DNA of 64,000 bases from Ruminococcus sp. zg-924 (lineage in GTDB: Bacteria; Bacillota; Clostridia; Oscillospirales; Acutalibacteraceae): contig NZ_WNJZ01000006.1 in the NCBI RefSeq assembly GCF_024433635.1, forward strand, positions 1 to 64,000. The letters are read 5' to 3'. The translations under genes and the position numbers were made by a program. Each line of letters starts with the position of its first letter. Positions within the stretch are counted from its first letter, which is position 1. A model generated the notes under the pieces. That model was not told the DNA's origin and did not search any database. It saw nothing but the letters and a program-made list of their open reading frames with translations. Below are positions 54,205-62,560 of this stretch, piece after piece.

Positions 54205-54383
54205 CTCTTGCAAAAATCTTTTATCAGTCATTCGTTCGGCTCAATCAGTGTTTAGCAAAAACAGAACGGTCTGTGCCGAATGAGGCATTAAAAAACCTTA
54301 CCCATAAACGACCAAAGGAACCCCATTGTAATCCCTCTTGCTTTTACCTTTGTTCGCTTATCGGATTGCTTTAGCGGCAAAAC

Positions 54384-54419
54384 AAAGCTCCCCTGCATAC
54401 TGCTGCACAGGGGAGCTTT
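54384..54419 (-). terminator. Terminator after the VanW-family gene
   Basis: AAAGCTCCCCTG and CAGGGGAGCTTT form a perfect 12-bp stem. On the minus strand it follows the VanW gene and runs into TTTGTTTTGCC. The region 54205-54383 holds no gene. Confidence 0.8.
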
Positions 54420-54435
54420 AAGTGTATTCCGTTAT

Positions 54436-56415
54436 TTATGAAATTTTGAGGTTCTTTTTCGGGTCTTCAATCTTGTTCGACACATTACCCGGATCGCCTG
54501 CGACAACGTAGTGACCGTTTTTCAGGCTGTACACTGAGTCCGGAAGATCCTCTCGCTTAACCTCTTTACCTTTTTTATAGTATACTCGGTCCGCTTCAAA
54601 ACCAAAGCTTTCGCTTCCGATCCATGAACATTCGGACTCGGTTCTTATTTCGTCCCATTCGCTCGGTTGGAAACCGTATATCTCACAATTGAGAGTAACT
54701 CCGTCCATCCAGGTGTGAACAAAAATCTGGTAATCTGTGTTGTTTTTCATCTTGAGGTCGAGGTTTGGGTAGTCGATTGTAGCGTCAAGACCGCCGTAAA
54801 CGTATACGGAGGTATAGAAGTGGTTTGCTCGCTCCTCTACTCCCATGTCTGAAAGCAACATTGCGTTATAAATTGTTGTTGCTGCCTGACATATACCGCC
54901 GCCAATGCCCGGAACATACTGCTCGTTCATAATAACGCTTGCAGGCAGATAACCGTTTTCAGGCAGGTTGCTGTCGCCTGTGCACTCGTTAAACGAGAAT
55001 ATCTTGCCCGGGTCAACTATTGTTCCGTCAATAGCCGCAAGCGCAGTAGCCATATTAGCGTTTGCATTGTAGCCGTTTGTCGATACTGTGCTGAACTGAC
55101 CGATTAGCTGTACGTTGTTTTTAACCTCATCCATCTTGTGCTTTGGTTTTTCGGTTGTGGTTTCTACGGTAACGTCACCGCTCTTGGCGCCGTTTTTGAA
55201 CAGCTCCTTTATATCTTCTGTGAGCGCTTCTTGGTTGATAACTGTGCCGTTGCTGCCCTTAACCCATTTGAACATTTTCTCAAAGCTCTTAGCGTAGGGG
55301 TCATATTTCTCTGCGTGCGGCTCAACGGCCTTTTTGTCAATCTTTGCAGCACTTCTGTTTACAACCTTTTCAATGGACGAATCGCTTACAATGCAGGATA
55401 CAGCAAAATCAACCGTACCATTTTCAGCGTCTGCTGTTACGTTGTATTTATCCGGTACAGCAAGCTGGTCAATAGTACCGTTATTTATTGCGGTGTTTAC
55501 GTCACGGCTGTACTGAACAGCCTGCTCAAACACCTCGTCCGTGTTAAATGTATATGTAAAGTCGTCCTGCGTAAATGAAAGCTTCTTGCCGTCGCCATAG
55601 TTTACATTAAGGGTGAACTCCTCCTTAAAGTCGCTCTCCTTAAGCTTTATAAGAGCCTTTGCTTCCTTCTGGTTCTTTCCGCCGATGTCAATGCCGGAAA
55701 TTGAAACGCCCTTGGCAAATACAAACTCGTTTTCATTTGTCTGGGTAGCTCCTTTAACCTCCGGTATAGGCGCTGCAACAGGAATGGACTCCGGTGTCAG
55801 AGCCATTGCCGCAAAGAACGAACAGGCGAGAAGCACTAAAACTGCGGCGACTCCGCCTAATACGAAGCCTTTTTTGCTCTTCTTCGTTTCAGCCGACTTA
55901 TTCGGCTCGGCAGATATTACTGCCTGCTGCGTTGTGTCGGCGTTTATGAGGGCAGGAATTTCGGAAATTATTTTATCCGCTTCAGAATCAGGTGTGCTGT
56001 TGTTGGCTTGCGAAACATCTGTTGCTTGTTCGCTGTTGTCATCAATGGCAACTGCGGCAGCCGGCTGCTGCGCCGTTGCTGCTTTCTCAGCCTGTTTTGC
56101 TGCTTGCTTTTCAGCCTTCTTCTTTTTCTTTTCCGCTTTTTTGTCGGGCTTTTCTGCTTGTAATTGCTGCGGCTGCTGCGCTGTGAAGCCTGCGCTTATA
56201 TCGACAAACTCCTCTTCCTCAGGCTCTGTCGGCTCGACCTTTTCCGTTTGCTCAGGCTCTGTCGGCTCGACCTTTTTCGTTTGCTCAGGCTTTGGCTGTT
56301 CGGCTTTTGTGCTTTCAGACTTTTCAGCGTCATTTTGAATGTGCTGCTGTCTAACTTCGTTTAAAATATCATCTATTTTAGAGTTAATGTCTTTTTTGTT
56401 GTTGTCATTACTCAT
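54436..56415 (-). CDS. VanW-family protein with long charged cytoplasmic domain
   Basis: The 659-residue protein has a cytoplasmic part rich in Gln, Lys, Glu and Ala (1 to about 180), including TEPEQTEKVEP repeats. One membrane helix follows (about 187-206), then outward domains: a peptidoglycan-binding (PG_binding_4, YoaR-like) region with VSISGIDIGGKNQKEAKALI at about 238-257, and a VanW domain at about 440-560 with PGKIFSFNECTG, PGIGGGICQAATTIYNAML and NHFYTSVYVYGG. The VanW label comes from vancomycin clusters but the family is widespread; a cell-wall role is likely, resistance is not shown. ATG 56415 follows CGGAGG. Confidence 0.88.
   Translation of the reverse strand: MSNDNNKKDINSKIDDILNEVRQQHIQNDAEKSESTKAEQPKPEQTKKVEPTEPEQTEKVEPTEPEEEEFVDISAGFTAQQPQQLQAEKPDKKAEKKKKKAEKQAAKQAEKAATAQQPAAAVAIDDNSEQATDVSQANNSTPDSEADKIISEIPALINADTTQQAVISAEPNKSAETKKSKKGFVLGGVAAVLVLLACSFFAAMALTPESIPVAAPIPEVKGATQTNENEFVFAKGVSISGIDIGGKNQKEAKALIKLKESDFKEEFTLNVNYGDGKKLSFTQDDFTYTFNTDEVFEQAVQYSRDVNTAINNGTIDQLAVPDKYNVTADAENGTVDFAVSCIVSDSSIEKVVNRSAAKIDKKAVEPHAEKYDPYAKSFEKMFKWVKGSNGTVINQEALTEDIKELFKNGAKSGDVTVETTTEKPKHKMDEVKNNVQLIGQFSTVSTNGYNANANMATALAAIDGTIVDPGKIFSFNECTGDSNLPENGYLPASVIMNEQYVPGIGGGICQAATTIYNAMLLSDMGVEERANHFYTSVYVYGGLDATIDYPNLDLKMKNNTDYQIFVHTWMDGVTLNCEIYGFQPSEWDEIRTESECSWIGSESFGFEADRVYYKKGKEVKREDLPDSVYSLKNGHYVVAGDPGNVSNKIEDPKKNLKIS
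56221..56286 (-). repeat. 33-base in-frame tandem duplication in the VanW-family gene
   Basis: Two nearly identical 33-base units (56221-56253 and 56254-56286) encode 11-residue copies of the form TEPEQTEKVEP. One base differs. It lies in the low-complexity cytoplasmic segment and may vary in copy number. Confidence 0.8.
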
Positions 56416-56746
56416 TTATATACCTCCGGGATTTGATTGGCGGTACAAATTAAATTTGTACTATTATGTGTTGCCAACTAATGCTGTGTCTGTTACAGCT
56501 ACTTATATTCTACTACATAACGCCGACAAAAGCAAAGAAAACGAAGCAAAAAAACGAACAAAGATAATAAATTAACAGTTTGTTTTTTTGTATGTCATAA
56601 TTACGTTTTTTATCGGATGCATAATTTGCTTTCAAGAAAGGTGTTGAATTTTTTGTTTGTTTTGGTATAATGATTTAAATAGGGATATTTTGATAAAGGA
56701 CAACGGGTAAATAACAAAAGAAAATTAGCTGAAAGGATAATAACAG
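56416..56746. other. Divergent intergenic region with palindrome and promoter
   Basis: This 331-base stretch separates the divergent VanW-type and glycosyltransferase genes. Near the VanW start is GTACAAAT-TAA-ATTTGTAC (56443-56461), an 8-bp palindrome that could be an operator. On the plus strand TTGAAT (56644-56649) and TATAAT (56666-56671) with a 16-base spacer form a likely promoter for the downstream gene. The rest is A-rich and without genes. Confidence 0.55.
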
Positions 56747-57886
56747 ATGCGTGTATTGATTTTTACCGCTTCAACAGGCGGAGGACATAAAAAAGCGTCA
56801 GCGGCACTTGAAGGCTATTTGAAATCCCGTGACAGTGAGGCTGTTGTAAAAACTGTTGACGCACTCAAGGCTGTCAGCAAGGCGTTTGACAAGCTGATAA
56901 GCGGCGGCTATGTTTTTCTTGCAAAGCATGCGCCGAGGGTTTATGGCAAGATGTACCGCCGGTCCGACAAGGACACAAAGCTCAATTCTCTTGTTGATAA
57001 CGTAACCGGCAGTGTGTCAAAGAAAATTTTCCCGATAATTGACGAATTCAAGCCCGACGCAATAGTTACAACTCATCCTTTTGCGGCTGAGATGGTGTCT
57101 GCAATAAAGGAAAAATTCAAGCTGACGGTTCCGCTTATTTCAATAGTAACCGACTTTGCACCGCACAAGACATATATTCAGCCTAATGTTGACTTTCTTG
57201 TTGTTTCAAGCGATGAAATGAAGTATCAGCTTGAAAATTTAGGAGTAAAAGGAAGTAAAATACGAACACTTGGAATACCGGTTGACCCTGTGTTCTATAT
57301 AAAACAGGATAAGAACGCTCTGCTAAATGAAATGGAGCTTGAGCAAGATGTCCCGACAATACTTATGATGGCGGGGAGTTTTGGTGTGTCGGACGTGTTC
57401 GACATATACGAGGGAATTTTGAATATACCGGAAAAATTCCAGCTCATTATCATTACAGGAAATAACAAAAAGCTTTACGCCGAGTTTGAGCAAAGGCTTG
57501 AAAAGCAAGGCGACGGCGGAAAGAGAACAAGGCTTCATTTCTTTGTCAATGACGTTTACAGATATATGCACGCAAGCGACCTGCTTATTACAAAGCCGGG
57601 CGGCTTAACCGTTACCGAGGCGCTTGCGTCGTGCCTGCCTATGGCTATATTCAAGGCTTATCCGGGGCAGGAGGCTGATAATGAGGATTACCTTATCAGA
57701 AATAATATGGCTATTCAGCTTCCAAAGGGCAAAAAATGCGCCCCTGTTATTCAAAGGCTGATAACCGACTCTGAAAAGCTTGATTCAATGAAGCATTCCT
57801 GCGAGGAATTCTTTAAGGGCAAGGCGGTTGAAACAATTTCCGATTTAATTTTGGAAGCATGCGGAAATAATTGCGGTGAAAACTAA
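56747..57886 (+). CDS. MGDG-synthase-like glycosyltransferase (UgtP family)
   Basis: Adds a sugar (glucose or galactose) to diacylglycerol at the membrane to make glycolipids. The 379-residue protein has the MGDG-synthase N-terminus (FTASTGGGHKKASAAL, about 5-20) and the GT28 C-terminal nucleotide-sugar block SDLLITKPGGLTVTEALA (about 277-294) with PGQEADNEDYL. It is alone on its side of the promoter and precedes a flippase-like gene, suggesting a glycolipid pathway. Confidence 0.88.
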   Translation: MRVLIFTASTGGGHKKASAALEGYLKSRDSEAVVKTVDALKAVSKAFDKLISGGYVFLAKHAPRVYGKMYRRSDKDTKLNSLVDNVTGSVSKKIFPIIDEFKPDAIVTTHPFAAEMVSAIKEKFKLTVPLISIVTDFAPHKTYIQPNVDFLVVSSDEMKYQLENLGVKGSKIRTLGIPVDPVFYIKQDKNALLNEMELEQDVPTILMMAGSFGVSDVFDIYEGILNIPEKFQLIIITGNNKKLYAEFEQRLEKQGDGGKRTRLHFFVNDVYRYMHASDLLITKPGGLTVTEALASCLPMAIFKAYPGQEADNEDYLIRNNMAIQLPKGKKCAPVIQRLITDSEKLDSMKHSCEEFFKGKAVETISDLILEACGNNCGEN

Positions 57887-57930
57887 CATAAAACAGCAAA
57901 TTATGCTGCAAATAACGAATAAAATAACAA

Positions 57931-57959
57931 TTGTTTTGTATGACTTAAAATGGTATACT
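57931..57959 (+). promoter_or_regulatory. Promoter for the LPG-synthase-like gene
   Basis: TTGTTT (57931-57936) and TATACT (57954-57959) are 17 bases apart, 66 bases before the start codon. Confidence 0.6.
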
Positions 57960-58024
57960 AATCCTTAGCTTTAAGATACACCAAAAAGAAAAGGTTTTAC
58001 CGCATTACTCTAAGGAGGAAAGCT

Positions 58025-59161
58025 TTGGGAACTAAAAAGAAGTCTAAAATCAGCTTTAGTTTGATTTTGAATATTTTTGTTATCCTGATGTCTGTCGGAC
58101 TTGTTATATACTTTTTTATCTCTCCGGACGGACTTATGGATTTGCTCAGAAATTCACCCGGTACAATAAATTGGATCTGGGTTTTTGTAGCGTTTGTAGC
58201 TTTTATGATGAACATAGTTATGGATGTGTTCGTTACATATTTTTTTATCAGGTCAGAATTTAAGAGTTTCACGATGTGGGACGCAGTAAAAACAAGCTGC
58301 GTCGGGCAGTTTTTCAGCGCTATCACTCCATCGTCAACGGGCGGCCAGCCAATGCAGATTTATCTGTTGTCAAAAATGGGGATAAGTGCAGGCTTTTCAA
58401 CCTCTTGTATGACGCAGAAGTTTATTGTTTATCAGCTTACAACAACGGCGATAAGTATTTTTGCAATTTTTCTGCGATTTGATTATTTTGTTGCAACTAT
58501 GGACACGCCCTACAAATGGAGCCTTGTTATATTGGGTTTTGTATCTCAAATCGGCGTGACAACATTTTTGCTTATTGTTTCTTTTTGCAGAGGACTTTCA
58601 AAAAAGCTTTTAAACCTTGTCAGCAAGATTATGCATAAACTCAGGTTTATTAAGAACCCTGACGAAAAGACACTCGCTTTTGAACAGCAGATTGAAAACT
58701 TTCACGAGGCTAATAAAAACGTATTCAGGTACAAGAAGAGAATGGTATTATACTATTTGCTTGTGTTCTGCCAGGTAATTTTTATTCTTATTTGCCCGTA
58801 TTTGCTTTACAGAGCCTTTGGCTTCAGCGGTGCAAGTCCTGTTGATATGGTTTGTGCTCAGGCGTATGTAAACCTCACATCAAGCCTTATACCTCTGCCC
58901 GGTTCATCGGGAATTGCAGAGTTTGCATACAATATGTTTATGGCAGAATACTTTGCAAACGGCACGCTTAAATCTGCAATTTTAATCTGGAGGTTTATAA
59001 CCTACTACGCCGTAATAGTATGCACAGCACCGTTTTCACGCTTTACAAGCGGTAAGAATAAGCAAGGCAAAAGACAGAGTATTGACGACCGTCTTATTAA
59101 TAGCGTGAATAATGAGATGTTTAACGAAGACAGTGACGAAAAACAAACAAGCGAGAACTGA
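58025..59161 (+). CDS. Lysylphosphatidylglycerol-synthase-type membrane protein (UPF0104)
   Basis: The 378-residue protein has about eight membrane helices and conserved blocks SAITPSSTGGQPMQIYLLS (about 98-116) and LIPLPGSSGIAEFAYN (about 291-306). This is the membrane part of MprF without the lysyl-transfer domain, a group that includes possible lipid flippases and AglD-like proteins. It starts at TTG 58025 behind TAAGGAGG. Between two glycosyltransferases, so it may move a glycolipid across the membrane (inference). Confidence 0.85.
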   Translation: MGTKKKSKISFSLILNIFVILMSVGLVIYFFISPDGLMDLLRNSPGTINWIWVFVAFVAFMMNIVMDVFVTYFFIRSEFKSFTMWDAVKTSCVGQFFSAITPSSTGGQPMQIYLLSKMGISAGFSTSCMTQKFIVYQLTTTAISIFAIFLRFDYFVATMDTPYKWSLVILGFVSQIGVTTFLLIVSFCRGLSKKLLNLVSKIMHKLRFIKNPDEKTLAFEQQIENFHEANKNVFRYKKRMVLYYLLVFCQVIFILICPYLLYRAFGFSGASPVDMVCAQAYVNLTSSLIPLPGSSGIAEFAYNMFMAEYFANGTLKSAILIWRFITYYAVIVCTAPFSRFTSGKNKQGKRQSIDDRLINSVNNEMFNEDSDEKQTSEN

Positions 59162-59230
59162 ATTGGGATACATAGTATTAAGTATGCCCTTAGTAAACGC
59201 TTGGTATAATTTGAGAATAATGGTGAGCTG

Positions 59231-60250
59231 ATGAACGAAACCGTAAAAAAAGATTATTTTAACCGAGAGGATATAACCCGTGACAATATGCCGGAGGTCA
59301 GCGTTATAGTTCCTGTATATAATGTTGATATGTACCTGAAAAGATGTATTGACAGCATAATCAATCAGATTTTCACAAACATTGAGATAATTCTTGTAAA
59401 TGACGGCTCTCTTGATAACAGTCCTCAGATATGTGACGATTATGCAAGGCTTGACAGCAGAATAAAGGTTATTCACAAGAAAAACGGCGGCTTGTCAGAC
59501 GCAAGAAACGCAGGCATAGCCGTATCAACGGGCAAATATCTTGCCTTTATTGACAGTGACGATTATGTTGACCCAAGCTATATTGCCGTTCTTTATTATG
59601 CAGCTAAGCGCAACAATTGCGATATGTCCTACTGCAACTATGCTATTTACAAGCAGGATAAGGGAACGCATAAGTCAATTAACGTGAGAAAGCCTCTGCC
59701 GGGAGTTACAAACGGCAAAAGAATGGCACGCCTTACTATGCGTGATTTCAGAAGCCGTGCGTATGTGTGGAATAAACTTTATAAGCGTGAGCTGTTTTTT
59801 AACGAGGACCAGATACGCTACCCGAAGATGTATTTTGAGGATACAGCAACAACTGTAAGGCTTATGTATCACGCCGACAGTGTTGTTGTGGTTGATAAAT
59901 GCCTTTATTATTATACAAAACGGCCGGGCAGTATTGTATCTCACCTTGACATAAAGAAGATGAGCGATTACATAAATGCACTCGGTGTGCTGAGAAATTT
60001 CCTTGAAAAGCACGGTGACTACAAGCATTATAAGTGGTCGCACCGATGGCTTGGAACCATAATGTTCTTTGCTATGCCGTTTAATATTGTAAGAGCTTTA
60101 TTGCTTGAGAAAAATAAGGACAACTTGTTTAAGAAGAGCTTTAAGGGAATAGTTGCCGGCTGGAAATGTATTTTGAAATTTACTTCAAAGCATTTTGAAG
60201 CAACAGACGAGGTTGTGCCCGAAATGCCTTATCCTTTGGTTGAGGAGTAA
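59231..60250 (+). CDS. Family 2 glycosyltransferase
   Basis: The 339-residue protein has the GT2/GT-A fold: VSVIVPVYNVDMYLKRCIDS (about 24-43), ILVNDGSLDNSPQI, and the metal-binding FIDSDDYV (about 108-115). A NGKRMARL stretch and a C-terminal amphipathic part near ILKFTSKH follow. It probably transfers a sugar to a lipid or wall glycan. The gene is 69 bases after the LPG-synthase-like one and ends at a terminator, so the two may be one transcript. Confidence 0.88.
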   Translation: MNETVKKDYFNREDITRDNMPEVSVIVPVYNVDMYLKRCIDSIINQIFTNIEIILVNDGSLDNSPQICDDYARLDSRIKVIHKKNGGLSDARNAGIAVSTGKYLAFIDSDDYVDPSYIAVLYYAAKRNNCDMSYCNYAIYKQDKGTHKSINVRKPLPGVTNGKRMARLTMRDFRSRAYVWNKLYKRELFFNEDQIRYPKMYFEDTATTVRLMYHADSVVVVDKCLYYYTKRPGSIVSHLDIKKMSDYINALGVLRNFLEKHGDYKHYKWSHRWLGTIMFFAMPFNIVRALLLEKNKDNLFKKSFKGIVAGWKCILKFTSKHFEATDEVVPEMPYPLVEE

Positions 60251-60267
60251 AATTGAACAGATAAAAT

Positions 60268-60297
60268 AAAAGGGAACGGCTTATGCCGTTCCCTTTT
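60268..60297. terminator. Bidirectional terminator between GT2 and leuA
   Basis: AAAAGGGAACGGC and GCCGTTCCCTTTT form a perfect 13-bp stem around TTAT. Flanking TTTT and AAAATAAA give T-tracts in both directions. Confidence 0.88.
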
Positions 60298-60398
60298 GGT
60301 TAGAGCTGTTTCTCATTTTAACATTTTATCGCATCAAGCCGTAACGGTAAGAACCGTTGCTGCAAGTTAAATTATACTTTTTCTTCGATAAAATAAAT

Positions 60399-62102
60399 TT
60401 ACTTACCGTGCTTTAACAGGTAGTTTGCACGGTTGATTGCGTTGAGCAAGCCGTAGATTGAAGCCATATTGATATTGCTGCCAATGCCTACTCCAAAAAT
60501 GCCTTTGCCGTTTTTACGCAGAAGCTCAATATATGCAATAGCCTTTGAGTCGCTGCCCTCGCTTATTGCGTGTTCGCTGTAAGAGAGAAACTTATAGCAG
60601 TCAACGCCGATTGACTTCATGGCGTTAAAGAAGGCGTCAATCGGGCCGTTGCCTGTGCCGCTGATATTTTTCTGTGAAATATCGCCGTCAATATTTACCG
60701 ACAAAACGCCGTCAAAGGTAACCTGATCGTCATCCGTTGAGCCGCTTTGAGTGATTTGGTGTTTAACTAAATCGTACTTTTTAGGAATGTAAAGATATTC
60801 TTTTTCAAAAACGTGGAGAAGCTCCTTTGGTAAAAGCTCACGTCCAAGCTTGTCACACTCCACCTGAACAAGAGCGCCGAACTCAGGATGCATTTTCTTC
60901 GGTAGATGATAGCCGAAGGTGTGCGCCATAACGAAGGCGGCTCCGCCCTTGCCTGACTGTGAGTTTATTCTTATAATCGGTTCATACTCACGGCCAATGT
61001 CAGCAGGGTCAATCGGAAGATACGGAACCTCCCAATAGTCGGAATGTGTTTCTTCCATATACTGGGTGCCTTTATTGATAGCGTCCTGATGTGAGCCTGA
61101 GAATGCTGTGAACACAAGCTCGCCTGCATATGGGGTTCTTTCGTGAATCTTCATCTTTGTGCAGCGTTCGTAAACCTCCTTAAGCTTTGGAATATTGCTT
61201 AAGTCAAGCTGTGGGTCAACGCCCTGTGTGAACATATTCAGACCTACCGTAACAATGTCAAGGTTGCCTGTTCTTTCGCCGTTGCCGAACAATGTACCCT
61301 CAACTCTGTCTGCGCCTGCAAGCAGTGAAAGCTCAGCAGCCGCAACACCGCAGCCACGGTCATTGTGCGGATGAACGCTTATTATAGCTGCCTCACGGTT
61401 CGGCAGATGTTTGATGAAATATTCAACCTGGTCTGCAAAGGTGTTTGGTGTGCACATTTCAACGGTGTTCGGAAGGTTCAGAATAACAGGGTTTTCCTTA
61501 GTGCTGCCCAAAGCCTTCATAACCTCTGCGCATATATCAACAGAGAAGTCAACCTCTGTACCGCTGAAGCTCTCAGGCGAATACTCAAAGCGAATGTTTG
61601 TGTCTCCCTCATAGCTGTCAGTAAGCTCCTTAATTAGCTTTGCGCCCTCGACCGCAATCTTAGTGATTCCTGCCATATCCTGGTGGAAAACAACCTTTCT
61701 TTGAAGTGTTGAGGTTGAGTTGTAGAAATGAACAATTACGTTCTTGGCACCCTTGATTGCGTCAAAAGTCTTTCTGATAAGATGTTCTCTTGCCTGAACA
61801 AGCACCTGAATTGTCACATCGTCCGGAATGTGACCGCCCTCGATAAGCTCACGGCAGATTTCGTATTCTGTTTCTGACGCAGACGGAAAGCCAATTTCAA
61901 TTTCCTTGAAGCCGATGTCACAAAGAAGCTTGAAGAATTCGAGCTTTTCCTGTAAATTCATAGGGTCGATAAGAGCCTGGTTACCGTCACGTAAATCAAC
62001 ACTGCACCATATCGGCGCTTTTGTAATTGTCTTGTTCGGCCACTGTCTGTCTTCAAGCTGAATTTGCTTGAAGGGGATATACTTCTTATATGAGTCTAAC
62101 AT
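60399..62102 (-). CDS. leuA: 2-isopropylmalate synthase
   Basis: First step of leucine synthesis: condenses acetyl-CoA and 2-ketoisovalerate. The 567-residue enzyme is of the longer (LeuA type 2) kind: catalytic block WCSVDLRDGNQALIDPM (about 32-48), the substrate Arg and metal sites, and HPHNDRGCGVAAAEL (about 244-258). A C-terminal regulatory domain with GNGPIDAFFNAM binds leucine. The ATG at 62102 follows GGGAGG, and a leucine T-box lies in front. It complements ilvBNC, which is under a different promoter. Confidence 0.97.
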   Translation of the reverse strand: MLDSYKKYIPFKQIQLEDRQWPNKTITKAPIWCSVDLRDGNQALIDPMNLQEKLEFFKLLCDIGFKEIEIGFPSASETEYEICRELIEGGHIPDDVTIQVLVQAREHLIRKTFDAIKGAKNVIVHFYNSTSTLQRKVVFHQDMAGITKIAVEGAKLIKELTDSYEGDTNIRFEYSPESFSGTEVDFSVDICAEVMKALGSTKENPVILNLPNTVEMCTPNTFADQVEYFIKHLPNREAAIISVHPHNDRGCGVAAAELSLLAGADRVEGTLFGNGERTGNLDIVTVGLNMFTQGVDPQLDLSNIPKLKEVYERCTKMKIHERTPYAGELVFTAFSGSHQDAINKGTQYMEETHSDYWEVPYLPIDPADIGREYEPIIRINSQSGKGGAAFVMAHTFGYHLPKKMHPEFGALVQVECDKLGRELLPKELLHVFEKEYLYIPKKYDLVKHQITQSGSTDDDQVTFDGVLSVNIDGDISQKNISGTGNGPIDAFFNAMKSIGVDCYKFLSYSEHAISEGSDSKAIAYIELLRKNGKGIFGVGIGSNINMASIYGLLNAINRANYLLKHGK

Positions 62103-62149
62103 AAATATTCCTCCCGTAATTCTGTTTTTAATTCACAAATTCACAAATA

Positions 62150-62416
62150 AAAACGTCCCCTAAGCGATAAGCGCAAAAGGGACGAATAAAATCCGTGGTA
62201 CCACCCTAATTCAAGCATAAATGCTCCTCAAAGGCTTCCAACAAAGCCCCGACCGATAACGCAGTCCTGCGTTCTGCCCTGTTATCGGGCAGACAACTCC
62301 GGAATGAGCTATACATACGAACACAAACGCTGCCTTACACCACCCGACAGCTCTCTTTGCCTTGCCGCCCGTATCTTGTTTCCTTCATAGTCTTTAAGTG
62401 ATAATTTTAATTGTTA
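62150..62416 (-). ncRNA. T-box leader, leucine specific
   Basis: On the minus strand the T-box core AGGGTGGTACCACGGA is at 62192-62207. Stem I has the specifier CTC (a Leu codon) at 62306-62308, followed by A and the usual GGAG. The terminator pairs a CGTCCC-type arm (62179-62184 on the complement) with GGGACG (62154-62159), then TTTTTA. It would raise leuA expression when tRNA-Leu is uncharged. Confidence 0.94.
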
Positions 62417-62421
62417 CTCCT

Positions 62422-62450
62422 ATTATATGGATAAATTAAGCGCTTGTCAA
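62422..62450 (-). promoter_or_regulatory. Consensus sigma-A promoter for the leuA T-box transcript
   Basis: On the minus strand TTGACA (62445-62450) and TATAAT (62422-62427) are separated by exactly 17 bases, placing the start near 62415. Confidence 0.88.
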
Positions 62451-62458
62451 CAACTTTT

Positions 62459-62500
62459 GATAAAATTTGTTTTGGGGCTTTTAGATAAAATTTGTTTTGG
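62459..62500. repeat. Short direct repeat, period 25
   Basis: GATAAAATTTGTTTTGG occurs at 62459-62475 and again at 62484-62500, between the leuA promoter and the pyruvate kinase terminator. No function is evident. Confidence 0.7.
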
Positions 62501-62514
62501 TGCTGTGCCAAAAC

Positions 62515-62544
62515 AAAAGCTGCCTCCCGACAGAGACAGCTTTT
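62515..62544 (-). terminator. Terminator after pyruvate kinase
   Basis: AAAAGCTGCCT and AGACAGCTTTT pair (one mismatch) around CCCGACAG, 17 bases after the pyk stop. On the minus strand TTTTGTTTTGG follows. Confidence 0.72.
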
Positions 62545-62560
62545 AAAGCGTTGTTATTAA

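Noticed and set aside
55613-56338. 241-residue plus-strand frame rich in Ser, Ala and Cys opposite the VanW gene
   Set aside because: It mirrors the repetitive charged coding region of the VanW gene; composition is the result of antisense reading.
54436-56415. VanW and VanY names as a vancomycin-resistance locus
   Set aside because: The two genes are far apart, there is no vanA/B ligase, vanH, vanX or VanRS, and both families are common in sensitive Clostridia.
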